From Lantana camara (Eukaryota > Streptophyta > Magnoliopsida > Lamiales > Verbenaceae): a DNA stretch of 64,000 nt. The notes beneath the pieces were generated by a model. It was not told where the DNA came from. It saw nothing but the letters and a program-made list of their open reading frames with translations, and did not search any database. Below, in pieces: positions 42,733 through 54,374 of this stretch (its first letter is position 1; the number at the start of each line of letters is the position of its first letter). The position numbers and the translations under genes were made by a program. The stretch lies in assembly GCA_037501455.1 (NCBI GenBank), contig CM074860.1, forward strand, positions 46,448,501 to 46,512,500, in the 5' to 3' direction.

Positions 42733-42752
42733 TCTCCCCTTATAAGGGGAGA
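42733..42752. promoter_or_regulatory. 20-bp palindrome with central TATA in the TRIM LTR
   Basis: TCTCCCCTTATAAGGGGAGA is a perfect palindrome with TTATAA at its centre. LTR C has the identical motif (43378-43397); LTR B has one mismatch (TCTCTCC). A symmetric TATA element could start transcription in both directions. Confidence 0.7.
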
Positions 42753-42892
42753 TGGATACCTCACCCTGTGGACGCGTTCTGCGCTACGGCTGTCTTCTAC
42801 AGTGGCGCAGGAACAAAGACGTGAGGGTGGTCTAATCCGGTTCCCGCCTAAAGCGGACAATATTCACAGGAAGGTGGTTCTGGGCTGTTACA

Positions 42893-42969
42893 TATGGTAT
42901 GGTATCAGAGCCGGGGCCCGCCCGTGCGCCAGCGAGGACGCTGGGCCCCGGCTCTGATACCATACCATA
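42893..42969. repeat. Palindromic junction between LTR A and LTR B of the TRIM
   Basis: Two primer-binding sites face each other (TGGTATCAGAGCC at 42900-42912, its complement at 42950-42962). Compared with the normal interior at 43166-43236, the left side follows the usual sequence up to GGGCCC (42943-42948) and then turns back into the inverted primer-site end. GGGCCC occurs at both places in the normal interior, so the junction lies in a 6-bp microhomology. Confidence 0.85.
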
Positions 42970-43432
42970 TGTAACAGCCCAGAACCACCTTCCTGTGAAT
43001 ATTGTCCGCTTTAGGTGGGAACCGGATTAGACCACCCTCACGGCTTTGTTCCTGCGCCCACTGTAGAACACAGCCGTAGCGCAGAACGCGTCCACAGGGT
43101 GAGGTATCCATCTCTCCTTATAAGGGGAGACTTTGTTCTCCTCACTTCCGATGTGGGATATTACATCCACCCCCCCATAAGGGCCCAGCGTCCTCGCTGG
43201 CACACCGGCGGGCCCCGACTCTGATACCATACCATATGTAACAGCCCAGAGCCACCTTCCTGTGAATATTGTCCGCTTTAGGTGGGAACCGGATTAGACC
43301 ACCCTCACGGCTTTGTTCCTGCGCCCACTGTAGAACACAGCCATAGCGCAGAACGCGTCCACAGGGTGAGGTATCCATCTCCCCTTATAAGGGGAGACTT
43401 TGTTCTCCTCACTTCCGATGTGGGATATTACA

Positions 43433-44333
43433 GTCCCAGCTCCAGCGGTAACCATGATTGATCCCAGCGAGCCATGCTGGCTCGATGACATCATCAGATT
43501 TCTTAAGGATGGCGTTTGTCCCACCAGCAAAGTGGAGGCACGGAAAATCAGGAACAAGGCCCCTCTTTTCTCCCTGGATCGCGAGGGGAGAGTCTTCAAG
43601 AAATCCTTGCAAGGTCCACCAATGAGATGCTTAAGGCCCTCGCAAGCCAAAGAGACCCTCGAACATATCCACAGTGGGAGCTGCGGAAATCACTCTGTGG
43701 GGCATGTTCTTACCAAAAAGATACTGAGAAGTGGATTTTACTAGCCCTCGATCCTCCAAGACGCCATCGCATTTTCCAAAAAGTGTCCTAAATACCAGTT
43801 TCACTCCAATGTTCCACAATTACCAGCTGCTCAGATGATCCCAATAGACGTTTCGCGGCCCTTTGACCAATGGGCCATTGACATTGTAGGCCCCATGCTA
43901 ATGACGGTCGGACAGAAAAAGTTCATCATCCCGGCCGTTGATTACTTCACAAAATGGGCCGAAGCCGAGGCCGTTTCCAAAATTACCTTCTGGATAGTGA
44001 GAGACTTCATCTGGAAGAACATTATTTGCAGGTACGATATCCCGAGGGTGTTAATTTCAGACAATGGATCCCAATTCATTGCAGCAGATACCCGGGAGTG
44101 GTGCTCAGAATTAGTTATTGAACAACGCTTCACTTCCGTGGGGCACCCTCAAGCTAACGGTCAAGTTGAAGTTACCAACAGGATCATCTTGCAACACTTA
44201 AAAATCATGCTTGGAAGCAAGAAGAGTGAATGGGCCAAGGAGTTACAAGGGCCTTTATGGGTTTACCGTAGAACTGCTAGAGCGGTCACTGGAGAAAATC
44301 TTTACTCGCTGGTTTATGGGTCGGAGGTGATGA
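43433..44333 (+). pseudogene. Tat-type integrase, main part
   Basis: The zinc-binding part includes HIHSGSCGNHSVGHVL and CPKYQ (about 43660-43800). The core follows with all three acidic residues: FDQWAIDIVGPM (Asp near 43880), LISDNGSQF (near 44060) and NGQVEVTNRI (Glu near 44170). A TAG at about 43741 replaces the Trp of the usual GYYWP motif. Otherwise the frame from 43835 is open until the copia LTR begins at 44334, in the VYGSEVM motif. The gene continues at 56121. Confidence 0.9.
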
Positions 44334-44538
44334 TGTTAGGAATAGTGCCCTAGAAAGCCGATTGTATATCCGCTTTGTACTTTTCCTTATAGTAATCACA
44401 GACAATCTTTGAATGAAATAACGAATTGAGGCAACACTTCTTTATATGCTCTTGTTTGGTATGCGTTTACTTTAGTTGTGCATGTATGAGAACTCCCCTA
44501 ATCCTGATGACTTTAGGACTCTACCATTTAGGTGAAAT

Positions 44539-47500
44539 TGTAACACCTGGGACGATAGGCGCCACATCCCCCGCACTATGAGTCTAGTCCACACATGAAA
44601 TGGATAGTCCAAGCATGAACCAGACTCATAGCGAACGGGAGACAAAATAAAAACAACCTTGCTAGGCGGAATCTAACCCCATACCAAATAACTCAAGAAA
44701 AAACAAATGTGCAATGCGGAAGCAATAACATATAATTCATACTTTTCAACAATTACTACAAGTCCAATAATTCCAATACATAATTTAAATCCATCATGCA
44801 TCCTAACAACGGGTTCAGCTAAACATGCAACCTGTCCCGAATCAATAATCAACAATGAATCATAGTTGGCACACAGGCCCAATTACGTCAGGAGATACAA
44901 TTATAACATATCAATATGAAATGTGACTCGAGTGTACAAGTGTGACTCGATCAAGAATGCAATGACTCTACTCTCGCCTAGCCCAAACCGGCAAGAACTG
45001 AGAAGTGGGAAAGAGGGGTCAGTCTCTAGAAGACTGAGTGAGCAGGAGCTATACATATATATAAAAACATGCACATGCAGGTCATAAATCTCGAGCAAAG
45101 TTTTATTTGAAGTTAGTTCCCACGAGGGCAATAAAAGGACTAAGCAATGCACGGGTTTTACGACTAATTCATATTAAATTCATTAAGTTCATAATTCATA
45201 CATAAACATAATGGCTCGGCGAGTGAGCATGCATAATCTCCAACCAAACTCCGACCGTGTACGAAAAATATCATTAATACATTGAATACGTGATCATGCA
45301 ATATACATAATACACACAAATCATATAACATAGTCGTTTGGGCTATCCGTGTCCTGGCCTTCCCGCACGGTGCATAACAATCATAATACAATCATATTCA
45401 TAAAACAAGTTCCAACCTTCTTCCTTTGATTGATAGCCGGGTGATCGGCCCGAACCATCCATGCATGGACCAAAAGGGTTTCATGACTCCCCTAGTGGCA
45501 CTCAGCGTCCATTCCTCGCTAACTCCTAACGAGGTCCGGTTACGCCGTTAATATAATTGGAACTAGTGAAAGGGATCACCGTCAGCCCATGCCTCCCCGG
45601 ATAGCCTCTAACACCAAGTCCCTGGGCCCCATTGTGCATTCATTCATACATTTCTTGCCAAAACATTTGCTTTATACTTAGGATAGATACTATAAGAAAA
45701 CATACCCTACCGTGCAACTCGGCATATGCTATACACGTACCTCTCCGTGTCATCCTAATTCGCAGCTAGCATTAAGACACACGGTTTGGAGCATAGCCTC
45801 GTTGCAAAACGATTTTAAACTTATATACGCCCATACGTATAATTTCAGAAGAATTTACTTAATGATTCCACTTTGTAAAGATAACATATATATACATAAG
45901 ATTTTTGGCCAAAACTTGTCACATAAGGGTTATAGGGTTTTATACATAACTAGAACGAAAACACCCTCACCTGGAAGAAGGCAATACGAGGATACAAGCT
46001 AGGCCGGGTGCCTATTGATCATGATATCTCCTCCCTGGAGATGAACTGTATAAGAGAAAGACATAATGTGTACTCGTGAGAAACGACTCAATATGAAACC
46101 AATTAGGACGCACGGTATTAACATGAGGTGTTCGTGAAATGCTATGTCATGATTCAATATACAATGGATCATAAAATGTCATGAGTTGATGTGATCATGT
46201 TCATGCACACCATTAAGTTCATTTTAAACACATAAATGGTTCTATCAATCAATCAATTCATAATAAATTACAATACATGTTAACAATGCATAAGGATCAA
46301 TTAGGCATGTATATAATGCATATAAGTCACATAAGGAGTCTAGGAGGTGCATGGAAGGCGATACAACGAGTTTAGGCCAAGTTTAGCAACAGTTAGGAAA
46401 AGTTGACAATTTACGAAAATGCGCAAGCTGTAGAAAATTGGGTATAACTTGAGTTTAAGAAATTGGAATTAAGTTTTTCTTGTTGGAGGTGAAACTAGAC
46501 ACATAGATGTTTCCAAGGATATATGGCACGAATCATGGGTCAAAGCGAGGTGAAAATGACGTAGGTTCAAAGTTTGGGCCAAAGTAGAAGTTCGGCGAAG
46601 TGGCGACATAATTTTCAAACAATCATCACTCACAATTGAGGAAATATATCGAGTTGATTCCAATTGGAGGATGTTCTAGACTTCAATAGGTTTCTGTGGG
46701 TTCAAAAATTAGGTCAATCCGAGTTCATATGAGGGAGAACAAAGCAAAACAATCTCAGGCCGAAACAGGGGAGGGTCCAAAGTTTCTGCCTCAAATCCAC
46801 CCTCGCGGATTCAGAAGAGAGGCCAAAAAAAACGCAGAAACAGGGCACAAATGCGGGAGAAGACCAAAAATCACCAAAACACCTCAAAACTCAACCCAAA
46901 TCACTTAAAACATTTAGTATACCACGTAGGAACATCAAACGCAAGTTTAGGGCAACTAAGAACACCTTAATTCACAAACCCAACAAATATAAATACATAT
47001 ACATACACCTATGTACACATATATACATACACATACCCTTGCTCCAAGAATTGAAACAACCAAACATAAAACTCATGGATTCAAGTATTAGAGCAACAAA
47101 TACATACAAATTCATGCTTCAAACTCAAAGAAATTCAAACCCTATCTTAATTAACATATATACAAAATCCACATAATACCTTGGAGAAATGGAAGGAGAG
47201 GAGGAAGATAAGAGCTTGAGTTCTTGTCTTGAATGGAGAGGAATGAGTTTGAATCCCTTACCTTCCTTGTCTTTGCTTGGGTCCGATTTGGGGAAGAGGG
47301 GAGAAAGGGTTTGGAGTTTCTCTTGGAAGAGAAAGGGGAAAAAGAATGAATGAAATGTGAGGGGGAGGGCAAAGGATTGTGTAATGTAGGGAAGGAAAAG
47401 GGGAGAATTGCACTTTGGTCCCTCAACAAATTAAGTTCTCGATTTGGGTCCCAAGGTTTGGATAAGTGAGCAATCGGGGTCTAATTAAAAGTTCGATTGA

Positions 47501-47761
47501 ATCCAAGGATTTCATATAATTTCAAATAAGTGCATAAGTGAAATAAAACTTTTAATTAGCAAGAAAACATGTTATAAACGAATTTAAATAGCATAATCAA
47601 GGTTCATATAAATCATCTAGGTCATATAATGGAAGTTAATTCACGAAAGTAGAATATATTAAAAGTCCACTTAGCATATAAAACACATATAAGTCACATA
47701 ACTCTCAGTCTAACCCACTCGTGACGTCATACCTGTACGGCCGAAAAGTCGGGGCGTTACA
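44539..47761 (-). mobile_element. LARD1 3' LTR
   Basis: On the minus strand it starts TGTAACGCCCCGAC and ends CGGGTGTTACA or its one-base variant. It contains the acceptor-like CCCACTTCTCAG (ends 44998) and the U5 block CCCGTTCGCTAT to GTGCGGGGGATGTGGCGCC. Frames inside are non-coding. Confidence 0.9.
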
Positions 47762-47982
47762 ACCTCTCCCCCTTAAGAAGGACCTGTCCCCAGGTCCACT
47801 GCCTTGATTATGAACTTTGTGTAAACTTTCCCGTGTTCATCCCACGCGGGTTAGCAACTCCCCGTCAGGAATTAGTTCAGAAAAGGTCTTCAAGCAACAA
47901 GGGGTCTTCAATTGCTGTTAAGTCACGACCCTCAGCTCACCAAAACCTAAGCACTCGAAAGTCTAAGCAGGTAACAGGCAAT

Positions 47983-48056
47983 GAAAGAACCCCGTCTTTC
48001 GGGCAAGAAGGAGAGAACCCCGTCCCTCAAACAACAATGAGAGAACCCCGTCTCTC
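47983..48056. repeat. Dyad array GAGAGA-ACCCCG-TCTCTC in LARD1
   Basis: Three dyads, GAAAGAACCCCGTCTTTC, GAGAGAACCCCGTCCCTC and GAGAGAACCCCGTCTCTC, are centred at 47991.5, 48019.5 and 48047.5, exactly 28 bp apart. A weaker fourth follows near 48079. Confidence 0.85.
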
Positions 48057-51000
48057 GAACACAAAGAAAGAGAAACTCTCAGTCTCTCAAAACAACAATT
48101 AAATAAATAATCACACAACAACCACACAAGAAACAAGTAGGAGATATCAAACACGTCAAGTATCAATCATGCAAAAGTAGTTAATACAACAAGCAATCAA
48201 AGCACTTAGCGTCATAAAATTATTCAAACTAAAAGTCACATGGATGCATATGCCATGGATGGTTGATGTACCGTTCACCGTTGTTCGGGAATATTCCATT
48301 ATAGTGATTCGATTCAAAGCAGGATTTTTGTTAGAGATTCCTTTTTATCCCTAGTGCCACGGCTTAAAATGCACGATGTGCTCAAGGCTTCAATGATCAC
48401 CCGGTTTTCGATCCATGGTCGATCCTCTAATCTTGAGTGTTTGCTTGAACTCAACCGAATTAATTCAACATTCTCTACGAATTAAACTCAACCCTTATTG
48501 AATGCCCGAGATAGGTTTTAGCAGTTCGAATTTCTATTTCCACTCTAGTAGCATCCCCGGATTATTGTGGAAAAATGACTGATGAGCCAGAATTCCCATG
48601 GTGTTTAAGTTGTGGTCTATCCTAGACCTTTCACTTCCAACGCCCTACTGAATTGACTTTCACTTTTCCCATCATAGAATACGATGACCTGATCTGCTTT
48701 TTCCTTTACTCAATACTCTCTTTGCCAAATTTATGAAATTCCTTCACGGCCCAATATTCCTAAGCATGAAACACGTTATACCAGATACGATCTTTTCCAA
48801 CCTATGGAGATTTAGCTTGTACTTCTCATGTTAAGAAACCAACAAGGTTACTTCTTCAACCACAGTTACCATCAATCATTCCTTTGCCTTGTCTTATCAT
48901 TTCAATTCCCATTATTTCTCGCATACCCATTTTCAACCCTTGAAACACTTACCCTTTTCAAAACTATTCTCGAAATTTCCTCATGACGGTCTTGAAGTTT
49001 TCCACTTTGATCATAAAATTCATCAATTGTCATAATCTTCTACTTCATCTCTTATCATTCCTTGTAGAATCTTGTTACTTGGGATCTTAAATTACCATTG
49101 TCCCTATTAAAAGTAACTCATCCGAGAACAACCGTGAATTCAATTTATTTCCCGGTCGGCTCTCCCCCTTAAAAGTTTCTATCCCAAACTTTTAAACTTG
49201 TTCTATCACTCCTGGAATATGAGACTCCCAACTTCTTCATCTTAGCTTCCTTGATATCAAGGTCCTAGTCAAGCCACGTATCCGTAGATATTTCTCACAC
49301 TTACGTTGAAATGATTTGGCAGGGATAACCACCTCCTTCATCTATTCTAACCTCCAGTTCTACTTTCCAAGCCTCCACATTTTTTTCCTTCCTTTAATCC
49401 ACACTTTACCACCCAAAATTCCTGCTTAGCTCGATTCGAATATGGCTTGGTTGAAGTAGTATTTGATAAACGGAGAGGAAGAAAATTCCCTATCAAATAA
49501 ACACTAAACCATGCATGTTGGATTAAGATGCCAATGCACATAGCCAACAATTAGAGGTGCAACACATTAGGGCAAGCATGTCAAGTAAAGATACATACAC
49601 ATATATATAAATATAGAAGATTAAATAATTTAATACAGTGTATGATGCACGTGCCATGAATGTGTCGAACCTGTCACCGTGGTGGTAAGCTTTAACCTAA
49701 AAATTTTGTTCTCCATTTTCTTAATTACGGCTTTGGTTTGAGCTTGTTGATCATCTTTCGTTTTCCCACGGTCTTTTAAATCCTTAAAGTGTTCTTGTAT
49801 CAAATTGTGTGTTGCCATGGCCCGATATCACAATTCTTGATTCCAAAGTCTTATACGGTCACAGAATTGGGTATTTCGATCCTTTCCCAATTGTTATCTA
49901 GAATCTTCCACCTGGTTGTTACTCCGTTTGAAATTCCCTTGACTTATACTTTATGAGTTCAGATTGGTAGAATGAACTCATCCTCCCACTTGCTTAAACT
50001 TGATTTCACAATTTCCTCCAAAAGCTCTTTGTCTTTCTTTACCGTTTTCCATTTGCTATTCCATATCTTCTAATTCAACCTCACAACACGATAATTCCTC
50101 TTCGATCTGGAAGTTAAACTTCAATCCGGCCGAAAATAAAACCCGTCAGCACTGTCACCTCCCATAGGTTTGCATTCACCGTGTTGAATTAATTTTCTTT
50201 AACTCTTTTCAAATTCAGCTTCTTCCCAAACTCGGCTTCCGGAGCTTGAATTATTCGAAAGTTCAATTTCGCCGATTTGCCTCAGTCGCCATTCACAAAT
50301 CCTAATATATCCCGAACCTTCTACCCCGAACTTGAAACCAATTAGCTTGATTCACTTGGAAACTCATCTTCGATGGCCTTTGTTGCTTATCTTTCGGCAT
50401 TCAATTTTACTTTGATTCCTCTTAACTATCATCACCTCTTTGTTGATCCGAACCCCAAACTAAAGCACCTTCAAGGTTTTCTTTACTTCTTCCGTGAATT
50501 AGATGATCCCATTGAATACGGTCATATAAGCTTCCTATAGTAGGTGGGCATGTGGATGCTATGAATTTGCAAACATCACACGCCCCTCCATCGTCTCATC
50601 AAGTATATGCCAACTACAATAAAATCCATAAATTGTAGCCACACATCGAGTCTTCTATTCCGGATCCTAACTTTCTTGAACGATTTAATTCCCCCATCTC
50701 GAGCTTGAACTCCCAACCTATCACCTTGTCATAAGGAGCACCAATTACCCGAGTTCTTCTAAATCTCCGAAGTTTTCTTCAATCACCCACACTTGAAAGA
50801 AAGCCCATAGCAATTTTTTGTGGTTGTGAGAATTTGGTCGTGGTTTGATGTTGTAAGTATATCCTAAAATTACAACTCATCTCAATTATAAATGCATGCC
50901 GGTTAGTAAGTGCATATGACACGTAGTTAGCATCAAAAGCACATATTAATGCAAAATACAACACTTCAAAATTTAAGTTAAACACAGTTAATAATAAATT

Positions 51001-51108
51001 TTCCACGTCAAATTTCAATAACAATGCACATGATCAATGCGGCGCACAAATTGACATGTTGTTCCTAAGCCGTTCGACCTATACTTGACATGACACGACA
51101 CAAAGAAC

Positions 51109-51137
51109 CCCGGTTTTGCAACCGGGCTCTGATACCA
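51109..51137 (-). other. LARD1 primer-binding site and GNRA hairpin
   Basis: On the minus strand TGGTATCAGAGC (51137-51126) follows the LTR after the 8-nt gap TCCTTAAG. The hairpin CCCGGTT-GCAA-AACCGGG (51126-51109) is perfect, with a 7-bp stem and a GCAA loop. Confidence 0.8.
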
Positions 51138-51145
51138 CTTAAGGA

Positions 51146-54100
51146 TGTAACACCCGGGACGATAGGCGCCACATCCCCCGCACTATGAGTCTAGTCCACA
51201 CTTGAAATGGATAGTCCAAGCATGAACCGGACTCATAGCGAACGGGAGACAAAATAAAATCAACCTTGCTAGGAGGAATCTAACCCCATACCAAATAACT
51301 CAAGAAAAACCAAATGTCCAATGCGGAAGCAATAACATATAATTCATACTTTTCAACAATTACTACAAGTCCAACAATTCCAATACATAATTTAAATCCA
51401 TCATGCATCCTAACAACGGGTTCAGCTAAACATGCAACCTGTCCCGAATCAATAATCAACAATGAATCATAGTTGGCACACAGGCCCAATTACGTCAGGA
51501 GATACAATTATAACATATCAATATGAAATGTGACTCGAGTGTACAAGTGTGACTCGATCAAGAATGCAATGACTCGACTCCCGCCTAGCCAAAACCTGCA
51601 AGAACTGAGAAGTGGGAAAGAGGGGTCAGTCTCTAGAAGACTGAGTGAGCAGGAGCTATACATATATATAAAAACATGCACATGCAGGTCATAAATCCCG
51701 ACCAAAGTTTTATTTAAAGTTATTTCCCACGAGGGCAATAAAAGGACTAAGCAATGCTCGGGTTTTACGACTAATTCATATTAAATTCATTAAGTTCATA
51801 ATTCATACATAAACATAATAGCTCGGCGAGTGAGCGTGCATAATCTCCAACCAAACTCCGACCGTGTACGACAAATATCATTAATACATATAATACGTGA
51901 TCATGCAATATACATAATACACACAAATCATATAACATAGTCGTTTGGGCGATCCGTGTCCAGGCCTTCCCGCACGGTGCATAACAATCATAATACAATC
52001 ATATTCATAAAACAAGTTCCAACTTTCTTCCTCCGGGTGATAGCCGGGTGATCGGCCCGAACCATCCACGCATGGACCAAAAGGGTTTCATGACTCCCCT
52101 AGTGGCACTCAGCGTCCATTCCTCGCTAACTCCTAACGAGGTCCGGTTACGCCGTTAATATAATTGGAACTAGTGAAAGGGATCACCGTCGGCCCATGCC
52201 TCCCCGGATAGCCTCTAACACCAAGTCCCTGGGCCCCATTGTGCATTCATTCATACATTTCTCGCCAAAACATTTTCTTTATACTTAGGATACATACTAT
52301 AAGAAAACATACCCTACCGTGCAACTCGGCATATGCTATACACGTACCTCTCCGTGTTATCCTAATTCGTAGCTAGCATGAAGACACACGGTTTGGAGCA
52401 TAGCCTCGTTGCAAAACCATTTTAAACTTATATACGCCCATACGTATAATTTCAGAAGAATTTACTCAATGACTCCACTTTGTAAAGATAACATATATAT
52501 ACATAAGATTTTAGGCTAAAACTTGTCACATAAGGGTTATAGGGTTTTATACATAACTAGAACGAAAACACCCTCACCTGGAAGAAGGCAATACGAGGAT
52601 ACAAGCTAGGCCGGGTGCCTATTGATCATGATATCTCCTCCCTGGAGATGAACTGTACAAGAGAAAGACATGATGTGTACTCGTGAGAAACGACTCAATA
52701 TGAAACCAATTAGGACGCACGGTATTAACATGAGGTGTTCGTGAAATGCTATGTCATGATTCAATATACAATGGATCATAAAATGTCATGAGTTGATGTG
52801 ATCATGTTCATGCACACCATTAAGTTCATTTTAAACACATAAATGGTTCTATCAATCAATCAATTCATAATAAATTACAATACATGTTAACAATGCATAA
52901 GGATCAATTAGGCATGTATATAATGCATATAAGTCACATAAGGAGTCTAGGAGGTGCATGGAAGGCGATACAACGAGTTTAGGCCAAGTTTAGCAAAAGT
53001 TAGGAAAAGTTGACAATTTACGAAAATGCGCAAGCTGTAGAAAATTGGGTATAACTTGAGTTTGAGAAATTGGAATTAAGTTTCGCTTGTTGGAGGTGAA
53101 ACTAAACACATAGATGTTTCGAAGGATATATGGCATGAATCATGGTTCAAAGCGAGGTGAAAATGACGTAGGTTCGAAGTTTGGGCCAAAGTAGAAGTTT
53201 GGCGAAGTGGTGACATAATTTTCAACCAATCATAGCTCAAAATTGAGGAAATATATCGAGTTGATTCCGTTTGGAGGATGTTCTAGACTTCAATAGGTTT
53301 CTGTGGGTTCAAAAATTAGGTCAATCCGAGTTCGTATGAGGGAGAACGAAGCAAAACAATATCAGGCCGAAACAGGGGAGGGTCCAAAGTTTCTGCCTCA
53401 AATCCACCCTCTCGGATTCAGAACAGAGGCGAAAAAAAACGCAGAAAAAGGGCACAAACGCGGGAGAAGACCAAAAATCACCAAAACACCTCAAAACTCA
53501 ACCCAAATCACTTAAAACATTTAGTATACCACGTAGGAACATCAAACGCAAGTTTAGGGCAATTAAGAACACATTAATTCACAAATCCAACAAATATAAA
53601 TACATATACATATACATACACATATGTACACATATATACATACACATACCCTTGCTCCATGAATTGAAACAACCAAATATAAAACTCATGGATTCAAGTA
53701 TTAGAGCAACAAATACATACAAATTCATGCTTCAAACTCAAAGAAATTCAAACCCTATTTTAATTAACATATATACAAAATCCACATAATACCTTGGAGA
53801 AATGGAAGGAGAGGAGGAAGATAAGAGCTTGAGTTCTTGTCTTGAATGGAGAGGAATGAGTTTGAATCCCTTGCCTTCCTTGTCTTTGCTTGGGTCCGAT
53901 TAGGGGAAGAAGGGAGAAAGGGTTTGGAGTTTCTCTTGGAAGAGAAAGGGGAAAAAGAATGAATGAAATGTGAGGGGGAGGGCAAAGGATCATGTAATGT
54001 AGGGAAGGAAAAGGGGAGAATTGCACTTTGGTCCCTCAACAAATTAAGTGCTCGATTTGGGTCCCAAGGTTCGGATAAGTGAGCAATCGGGGTCTAATTA

Positions 54101-54374
54101 AAAGTTCGATTGAGTCCAAGGATTTCATATAATTTCAAATAAGTGCATAAGTGAAATAAAACTTTTAATTAGCAAGAAAATATGTTATAAACGAATTTAA
54201 ATAGCATAATCAAGGTTCATATAAATCATCTAAGTCACGTAATGGAAATTAATTCACGAAAGTAGAATATATTAAAAGTCCACTTAGCATATAAAACACA
54301 TATAAGTCACATAAATCTCAGTCTAACCCACTCGTGACGTCATACCTGTACGGCCGAAAAGTCGGGGCGTTACA
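51146..54374 (-). mobile_element. LARD1 5' LTR
   Basis: This is the counterpart of 44539-47761 with the same order of motifs. CAGGTATG lies at 54348-54341, about 27 nt inside the terminus. Confidence 0.9.

Larger units (their letters stand above)
42698..43432. mobile_element. Inverted TRIM retrotransposon with three LTRs
   Basis: Three near-identical LTRs of 195-196 bp are present: A (42698-42892, plus), B (42970-43165, minus) and C (43237-43432, minus). C-internal-B forms a normal 463-bp TRIM on the minus strand, with the primer site (43229-43219), a 71-bp interior and a G-rich purine tract beside LTR B. LTR A is joined in the opposite orientation through a 77-bp palindromic interior. The whole 735-bp unit is flanked by one perfect duplication (gtccc, 42693-42697 and 43433-43437), so it inserted as one molecule with U3 ends (TGTAATATCC) at both termini. 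It encodes nothing and splits the Tat pol between RNase H and integrase. Confidence 0.9.
47762..51145 (-). other. LARD1 non-coding interior
   Basis: No coding motif is found on either strand. From the purine-tract side it holds a dyad (GGACCTGTCCCCAGGTCC, 47780-47797), the GAGAGA/TCTCTC dyad array (47983-48056), then long pyrimidine-rich AT-leaning sequence. Blocks around 48240-48310 and 49640-49690 match the LARD2 interior (59815-59885 and 60970-61020), for example TTGATGTACCGTTCACCGTT, so parts are conserved although they encode nothing. Confidence 0.75.
44539..54374 (-). mobile_element. LARD1: large non-coding LTR retrotransposon derivative
   Basis: The element is 9836 bp with LTRs of 3223 bp (44539-47761) and 3229 bp (51146-54374), duplication gaaat (44534-44538, 54375-54379), primer site and purine tract on the minus strand. 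The 3384-bp interior has no gag or pol motif and no frame longer than about 90 codons. LTRs of more than 3 kb with a non-coding interior fit the LARD class. The LTR pair differs by scattered changes only, so it moved recently, and proteins must have come from a partner. Shared termini and leader point to Tekay elements as that partner. Confidence 0.9.

Noticed and set aside
42970..43432. A simple tandem TRIM array made by unequal recombination
   Set aside because: The leftmost LTR is in the opposite orientation and the outer ends are both U3 ends with one shared duplication, which unequal recombination between direct copies does not produce.
47151..47429. Repeated 92-codon frame (also at 53764-54042) as a LARD-encoded protein
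   Set aside because: It lies in both LTRs of LARD1 in a pyrimidine-rich stretch, and the translation is low-complexity Ser/Pro/Phe; no LARD2 counterpart or start context supports it.
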